DNA from: CALSMU01 sp965230225
GTDB taxonomy: Bacteria; Bacteroidota; Bacteroidia; Flavobacteriales_D; Parvicellaceae
Assembly (NCBI GenBank): GCA_965230225.1
Contig: CBDDKM010000006.1
Location: 580,772-644,771, forward strand
DNA: 64,000 nucleotides
Reading direction: 5' to 3'
The translations under genes and the position numbers were made by a program. Shown in pieces: positions 63,797 through 64,000 of the stretch (its first letter is position 1; each line of letters opens with the position of its first letter). The notes under the pieces were generated by a model. The model had not been told where the DNA came from. It searched no databases and saw only the letters and a program-made list of their open reading frames with translations.

Positions 63797-64000
63797 TTAT
63801 TTCATCTTACAATAACAGGAAACTCTCATTGTAGTATCGCTAGCTAAAAAAGCTTCAAATTCCTTTTGTCCTGCGGATTCTAATAAGTCAGGATTGTGAA
63901 TCACCTTAAAGGATAAAGTATCTGCATTTACTTGCATCCAGCTTGCCACCCAATAGGTTTTATCTGAATAACCATTGGCGTACTTTTTATAGTTCAGGAA
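63797..64000 (-). CDS. 3' end of an unidentified gene, cut by the window edge
   Basis: The frame is open from the right edge to a TAA at 63797-63799, giving the last 67 residues. They contain TYWVASWMQVNADTLSFKV and end VSCYCKMK. The run YWVASWMQ and a terminal CYC do not identify a family to me. Convergent with the effector gene. Confidence 0.5.
   Translation of the reverse strand, partial: FLNYKKYANGYSDKTYWVASWMQVNADTLSFKVIHNPDLLESAGQKEFEAFLASDTTMRVSCYCKMK

Noticed and set aside
1..64000. CRISPR arrays, insertion sequences, prophage or rRNA
   Set aside because: I found no regularly spaced repeats, no transposase or integrase gene, no phage structural gene and no rRNA in the window.

Overview
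The window looks like a chromosomal segment of a low-GC member of Bacteroidota, most likely a marine or aquatic Flavobacteriales-type organism. The evidence is two proteins with type IX secretion (T9SS) C-terminal sorting domains, Bacteroidota-typical families (DUF5723, WD40-caspase, grasp-with-spasm RiPP enzymes, TPR/SpoIIE phosphatase, HisKA_2 kinases), a TTG-N19-TAnnTTTG promoter before yjbQ, and no obvious Shine-Dalgarno use. The genus cannot be named from what is visible.

Layout. 1-20.8 kb is mixed housekeeping and signalling: a WD40-caspase protein cut by the window edge, a metallo-beta-lactamase-fold hydrolase, two tandem paralogous membrane HisKA_2 kinases facing a TPR-SpoIIE phosphatase, a DUF3179 lipoprotein, a tightly coupled symporter/lipoprotein/haem-binding operon, a CoA-transferase, pirin, DUF5723, YjbQ, a CDF metal exporter and an unknown lipoprotein.

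20.8-33.3 kb is the most unusual region. It is a 13-gene, same-strand, mostly overlapping RiPP locus of the grasp-with-spasm type. Two complete modules lie in tandem, each ordered precursor - hairpin - secreted DUF6624-like protein - ATP-grasp ligase - small linker ORF - SPASM maturase. They share one exporter set (C39-peptidase ABC transporter, HlyD adaptor, TolC channel). A membrane-bound LuxR-type regulator sits directly upstream. The two precursors are unrelated in their core regions, each is followed by a strong hairpin, and the SPASM protein of module 2 has lost most of its cluster cysteines.

33.3-46.6 kb holds a methyltransferase, a repeat-rich stretch beside tRNA-His, an M42 peptidase and an NlpC/P60 peptidase. 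It also holds a stressosome operon (globin-STAS RsbR, RsbS, RsbT, RsbX-like phosphatase) continuing into a histidine kinase, a response regulator and a hybrid kinase, followed by clpB and a Nudix protein with a ruined catalytic box.

46.9-58.8 kb holds two T9SS cargo proteins, a metallophosphoesterase, an Asp/Asn beta-hydroxylase-like enzyme, three copies of an outer-membrane-like paralogous family (a fourth lies at 4.2 kb), and a WYL regulator fused to a phytanoyl-CoA-dioxygenase-like domain. 58.9-59.3 kb is a structured non-coding stretch ending in an atypical tRNA-Asp. From 60.2 kb to the end is a putative effector operon: a helical-repeat membrane protein, a DUF4157 protein with short tandem repeats, and a DUF4157-associated protein with an unrecognised C-terminal domain. 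DUF4157 proteins are known companions of extracellular contractile injection systems.
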